Assembly (NCBI GenBank): GCA_038025085.1
Contig: CM076147.1
Coordinates: forward strand, 3,825,501 to 3,889,500
Source of the DNA: Tetragonia tetragonoides
Lineage: Eukaryota > Streptophyta > Magnoliopsida > Caryophyllales > Aizoaceae
DNA length: 64,000 bases
Direction: 5' to 3'
Part shown: piece by piece, positions 58,787 through 64,000 of the stretch
Position numbering within the stretch: the stretch's first letter is position 1
How the letters are laid out: the number at the start of each line of letters is the position of its first letter
Program-made: the position numbers and the translations under genes
Notes under the pieces: model-generated
The model's input: the letters and a program-made list of their open reading frames with translations, nothing else
What the model was told of the DNA's origin: nothing
The model's database searches: none

Positions 58787-61700
58787 ATGGGGATCATAGA
58801 AAAGATTAAGGAAATTGAAGCCGAGATGGCTCGGACACAGAAGAATAAAGCAACAGGTTTGCCAAGTAGTTTTGAGTGAGATTGAGAGTTGAATTTTGAA
58901 GTGCACAACATTTAACGGCTGAGGCTTCTCTATCTTACTTTATCTTCTATAAAGTGAAGTTGGAGGGTAAACTCATCCATTTGTTGATTTTAGAGAAAAA
59001 CTAAAATACATACTCCATGCTGCTTAGATAGTTTTATTGACTTGTAAACTTGGTCTGATTTCTGGTATATCATTCTACTTAGAATTTTTATTGTGTGTTT
59101 TTATGCAGAGTATCATTTGGGTCAACTCAAAGCAAAGATAGCAAAGCTCAGGACGCAGTTATTAGAGCCTCCTAAAGTATGCAAGATCCTCTGAATGGCT
59201 GAAAATCTTTCTCCTATAAGTGCCACTACCAATGGCTTTTATCTTTCAATTTATTCATAAACTTCTCCCTTTCTAGATGATATTGGTGCACTGGTGCAGA
59301 TGCTCTTGTGAATTCAGTATCATCATTTCTAATTATCCCACCTTGCATCTTAAAGGGTCTACTGGTCTAAGGGGGCTTTCAGTTTACTTGTTTTTGTCGG
59401 TGCACTTGTATGCTGATTAGGTTTCTTTTATACCTACATTCTGCACTTTGTTATCATGCTAACATACAGACTCTGAAGCTTCACTAAACCAACTAGAGTT
59501 TAGATATACCATCAAATATATATTTTAAAAAAGAAATGCTACTTCCTCCGGCTTGTTAAGTTTGCAACTTTCTCATTGTCATTTAGAGTGTCTCAGTGAA
59601 CTCTTTGTCCCTATTTATCTTGGGATAGATTCAGATTTTGGGCTGTTACGCATAGGTTTTTAGTAATCATTATGTTGAAAGTTTTACTTGTTTGGTAAAA
59701 CTTCTCTTTCAATTTTCAGTGTTATATCCTATGAGGTGTGGTGACAGTAATTGTTGCGAACGAGGGTCTCTTTCTCTTTTGTCCTTTTTTTTCTTACCTC
59801 TTTCGTTTTCCTTTTTCTGATTGGTTGTTGCCTGTTATATCAACTCTGGTGAAATATGGCTGTTGTAGTTTAACACTATGCAGCTTCTTTTTTCTTTTTT
59901 TTTCCCTGTATTGTATTTTACTTTCCATATTCGTGTTTTCATGTTTGCTTGTCATTTAATTGTAAATGTTACTTGTACTATGAATCAGGGTTCGAGTGGA
60001 GGAGGAGAGGGTTTTGAAGTTACTAAGTTTGGGCATGGACGTGTCGCACTTATTGGATTCCCGAGGTTTGTCATCACTTTAACCTGTATATTATTTGTAG
60101 CTGTTCAATTTTTGTCTAATCTTAGCTTCCTAAGTTCCACAAAGTTACTAGTTTCCATTTTTCAAATATGAGATATGCCCTTATGAAAATCTGAAAACTT
60201 CTGCTGATTCGGTTGAGACCCGCTATTAATAACTTCCCCCTATTCTTACTTATTTTCCTTCTGGCTGTAGTGTTGGTAAGTCTACACTTCTAACAACACT
60301 TACTGGAACGCATTCAGAAGCTGCATCATATGAGTTCACAACTCTCACCTGCATCCCTGGAATTATACACTACAATGATACCAAGATTCAGTTGCTTGAT
60401 CTTCCTGGAATTATTGAGGGCGCTTCTGAAGGAAGGGGCGTGGAAGGCAGGTAAACTAAAAACCACCTAAGAATGTCTTTTGAGATATGTGGTCATTAGT
60501 CATTGCCTGCATAGTTATCCCACTTGAAAACAGGTCAATAGGAAAGTTGGGATAATTTGTACTGGATGGTTACTGTGAAATAAATGATAGGTTTATCTTT
60601 TAGAAACTCAATCTTAGTGGCTTTCCCCTGCATATATGATATGTTTATCTTTTAGAAACTCAATCTTAGTGGCTTTTCCCCTGCATACATGTTTTGTTGA
60701 ATGATACTTCCACCTATTGAAAACTTCTAGAATTTGACAACTTACTTACTTTCAGGTCATTGCTGTGGCTAAATCATCAGATCTTGTACTAATGGTTCTT
60801 GATGCCTCCAAAGTAAGTGAAAAAAAGCCATGACATGTGAACTTTGTTTCTTATCTATCTCTATGACTATGTTGGTGTCCTCTTTTTGCTTGAATGGAAA
60901 TTCATTAACGTTTCTGACTTGCCTACTTCTTGTTTTGGGGCATTCATTGCCTGGACGATACATTAGAGTGAGGGTCATCGACAAATATTGACAAGGGAAC
61001 TGGAAGCTGTGGGACTGCGTCTCAACAAGAGACCTCCTCATGTAATGCTCTCTCTTAAAAGAAATCTTAGGTGTATTTGTAGTTTCTTTCATATCAGGAT
61101 TTCTAGTTGTTTGTTTGGAAGTTTTTTGTTGCTTCTATGGCATCCACTTTCAACACATTGCATCCTTTTTTTTCCTTTTCTTTGTAGATAATTTTTTCTG
61201 ACTGCTGCATACTCATCGCAAAGTGTTGAATGACTTTATTCTCTCTACTTGTCAGATCTACTTTAAAAAGAAGAAGACTGGAGGCATTTCCTTCAACAGC
61301 ACAATGCCATTAACCCATGTGGATGAGAAGCTTTGCTATCAGATATTGCATGAGTATAAAATTCACAATGCAGAGGTACGATCTTTTCCTTTGCAATCAA
61401 TTCTGGAGGTTATTTGTATGCTATGTTTGTTAAAGATAGTGCTTGCATGAATCCATGATCATCATTAAACTATTTTTTGTTATTTTTTTATCTTTTGTTT
61501 TGTGTATCCTTTTGAGAAGCTGAAAGCGCACCAGCTGTAAAGGATAGTTCTTTTTCCTTGCTGAAGCTCTTGTAACAGTCCCAAATTTCAGTAACTGTCT
61601 AAAAGTGGGCATTGCTGGCTGCTAGTGCTTGTTATATAAGCTAACAACTAATAATTTTTTGCAGTTAAGTTTGCTCCCAGTTGGGTATGAGTATTGTTTG

Positions 61701-63822
61701 TTAAGTATCAAGGATTTGTTCTTTCTAGAGTTTCTGCCTAAGTTGATTATCTTTGCCTTTTTCTCGAGAGAAGGTGGAGATTTTTATTGAATGGATGGGA
61801 TTCTGTGTAAACTGGTAAGTGACAGTGAAGACTTTTCCGTCTTTCACTTTTTTGCTATTACCCATTTTCAATTAGGTGCTGTGAGACTTAGTATCAGAGA
61901 GTAGCATTCTATCCCTTTCGAACTGTAGCATAAAAATAAGCAGTTTATCAAACAGGGGCAAAAAGGATGTTGTCTTATCCTCTTTCTTTCAATGTCCTTT
62001 CTGAAAGCGCTCATTGTGATAGTGGTAATGTTTGATTGTTGTGGTAATAACTCACTCTTCTCTGTTTTTCTGTAATATTTTCTATATGTGTGCACAATCG
62101 CGACTTTTTTGGAGGTATAGTTACATCTAATATTGTTTGAAATGTATGTGTGGTGATACATGAGAAAGGGGAAGAGGTGGGGGCAGGCATCGGAGAAAGG
62201 ACTCATCTTTCTTATATTCAATAATGCAAACATTCTTAATCTCCAACGTTGGTGCTGTTGCATGGTGAATGGCTAAATAATTACATTTGAATCTACAGTT
62301 TTAAGTAGAGTGTAGGATTAGAGGTCGAAATAATAGCAGAACATTGGAAGACACCACGTATACCAGTGTGCCTTTCGATAAATGGACCAAACATCTGATA
62401 ACGATCAGCACACATATATTCGTACTACTAGGAGTGTCAGGTACCAACATCAAATATTGCTTTAACATGTATTAAATGCCTCATGAGCTCACTAAACTAA
62501 GTTGAAAATAAAAACCCACAAAGCTGTAAACCAAAAATAAGACTTGATTACTAAGACTTGTGACTCTCAGAAATAGGATTTAACAAAGGATCAAGATTTC
62601 TTTTCCACAGATTCCATAGCATACATAATCTCTATGTATTGAATGCTAAAAGTTTGAAAGCATTGATTACCTTATGCTCCAGGAATAGAGCAATAGCCTA
62701 TAGCATTTTGTATGACATGCTGCTTATATTAGTTTCTTTGCTTTTGATGCAGGTGCTATTTCGTGAGGATGCAACAGTTGATGATCTCATTGATGTGATT
62801 GAAGGAAACCGTAAATATATAAAATGTGTATACGTGTACAACAAGATAGATGTTGTTGGTATAGATGATGTTGACAGGCTGGCAAGGTTGCCAAACTCCA
62901 TTGTGATCAGTGCCAATATGAGGGTACCTTTTAGGCATTTGCTTTGAGTTCAAGTATATGTAGATCTTTTGATCAGATTGTCACTCTGAGTTCCCAAATG
63001 TTATGTTGTTTCAACAGCTTAATCTGGACAGATTGCTGGCAAAGATGTGGGAGGAAATGGGACTTGTTAGAGTTTATACAAAGCCGCAAGGCCAGCAACC
63101 AGATTTTAGTGAGCCTGTGGTTCTCTCTGTGGTATGTTGTAATCTCGTATTAGCTCATATTTTGTTCTGTTTGCCTCTAGGCTTCTCATTTCTTATTTCA
63201 AGCTAACTTACATCAGAATTCATTTATCTTTCTGCTCTCTGACTGTTCTATCATTTTTTGTCCCTGTATTCCTTCTAGGACCGTGGTGGCTGCACGGTTG
63301 AGGATTTTTGCAACCATATACACAGGACATTGGTGAAGGATTTAAAGTATGCACTAGTATGGGGAATAAGTGCAAGGCACTACCCTCAGCATTGCGGACT
63401 TACTCACTCCCATCAGGATGAGGATGTGGTCCAGATTGTTAAGAAGAAGGTATATATGTTACCTAATTCATTATTTCTTAAAAACCATTCTGTTTCTGAG
63501 AGTCGCTAAATTGTTGTCACTGATTGAACTGTGGAGAACTTACCTCCTCCGCTTGAATTCTCAGTGTAGAGCTTGCCCTTGTTTCTTTATGTAGAATTTC
63601 TGTTCTTGAAATGGAATCAACTCTTTGCTTTAATAATCAAACCCCATGGTACAAATAGTTGTGTTCTTTCTCCCAACAAATTACAAAGATTTTTTGAGTT
63701 AATCATCTACAATTTGTATTTTCCAGGAAAAGGACGAAGGAGGGAGAGGCCGGTTCAAGTCACATTCAAATGCCCCTCTGAAAATATCAGACAGAGAAAA
63801 GAAGGCACCCCTGAAAACATAG
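58787..63822 (+). CDS. DRG2: DRG2-type developmentally regulated GTP-binding protein, 11 exons, apparent one-base deletion
   Basis: Exons: 58787-58856, 59109-59176, 59989-60065, 60271-60450, 60756-60812, 60967-61041, 61256-61375, 62753-62923, 63018-63131, 63279-63449, 63727-63822, all with GT-AG introns. The protein starts [18 protein letters not shown] (N-terminal helix), then has the OBG/DRG GTPase core with G1 GFPSVGKST (69-77) and G3 DLPG (115-118), G4 NKID in exon 8 and a C-terminal TGS domain. The N-terminus and exon order fit the DRG2 class of ribosome-associated GTPases, usually bound by a DFRP2/GIR2 partner. The exons total 1,199 nt, one short of 400 codons. The missing base is in exon 4, where the family has EGKGRGRQ. 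As read, a stop follows at about codon 144. Confidence 0.92.
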
Positions 63823-64000
63823 ACTTGTGGATGGATCAAATTGTGATTCTAATCCCACCTGGTCGGAGGGAGCGAGCTTGTTCATGAAAAGAAAGCCCGA
63901 AGTGGAAGATCCTATGCACAAGTTCAGTCATTGTTGTAGCTGGATGGCCCATTTTTGCCCTATCCAGTCTAGTATCATTATCATCTCTGCTAGTCATTTG
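63823..64000 (+). other. DRG2 3' untranslated region
   Basis: Follows the TAG at 63,820-63,822. No polyadenylation signal is clear before the window ends. Confidence 0.6.

Overview
This is nuclear DNA from a flowering plant, most likely a eudicot. The evidence is spliced genes with GT-AG introns, long AT-rich intergenic DNA, and a full range of plant transposons: Ty3/gypsy chromovirus, Ty1/copia, TRIM, L1-type LINEs, a SINE, Helitrons, hAT and Harbinger-like MITEs, and an endogenous pararetrovirus. The species cannot be read from the window with confidence.

Layout. 1-7,500: minus-strand chromovirus (gypsy) with a long LTR at the window start and a broken gag-pol. 7,500-9,330: its upstream leader, an unassigned ORF with an in-frame stop, and a LINE remnant. 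9,540-16,200 (segment A): a tandem array of ~705-bp units, each built around a 56-codon gene for a small membrane protein, then a long intron-rich stretch. A complete 1.1-kb Helitron sits in the third unit, and its empty site is still visible in the sister units. 16,250-24,190: an F-box fragment and a plasma-membrane H+-ATPase pseudogene on the minus strand. A complete Ty1/copia element (16,757-22,417, 796-bp LTRs that look identical, 5-bp target duplication) has jumped into one of its exons, and a solo LTR lies between its exons. 24,200-37,250: repeat-dominated DNA with a truncated LINE, clustered Helitron termini, a degenerate tandem array and a hAT MITE. 37,560-43,870: a decayed but collinear copy of a caulimovirid genome. 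44,460-46,880: a LINE carrying a clean internal inversion. 46,980-53,700 (segment B): a dispersed paralogue of segment A, with its promoter side filled by a Harbinger-like MITE and Helitron sequence. 54,240-64,000: an 11-exon DRG2-type GTPase gene and its upstream DNA, which holds a TRIM multimer and a SINE.

Only the DRG2 gene is a clearly recognisable conserved cellular gene, and it carries an apparent one-base deletion. The best candidate for something undescribed is the microprotein family of segments A and B: one membrane span, a short Cys-x-x-Cys tail, its own TATA box, and a shared hairpin next to a splice donor in the 3' untranslated region. The copia element is the only intact, possibly autonomous mobile element; the other polyproteins are broken.
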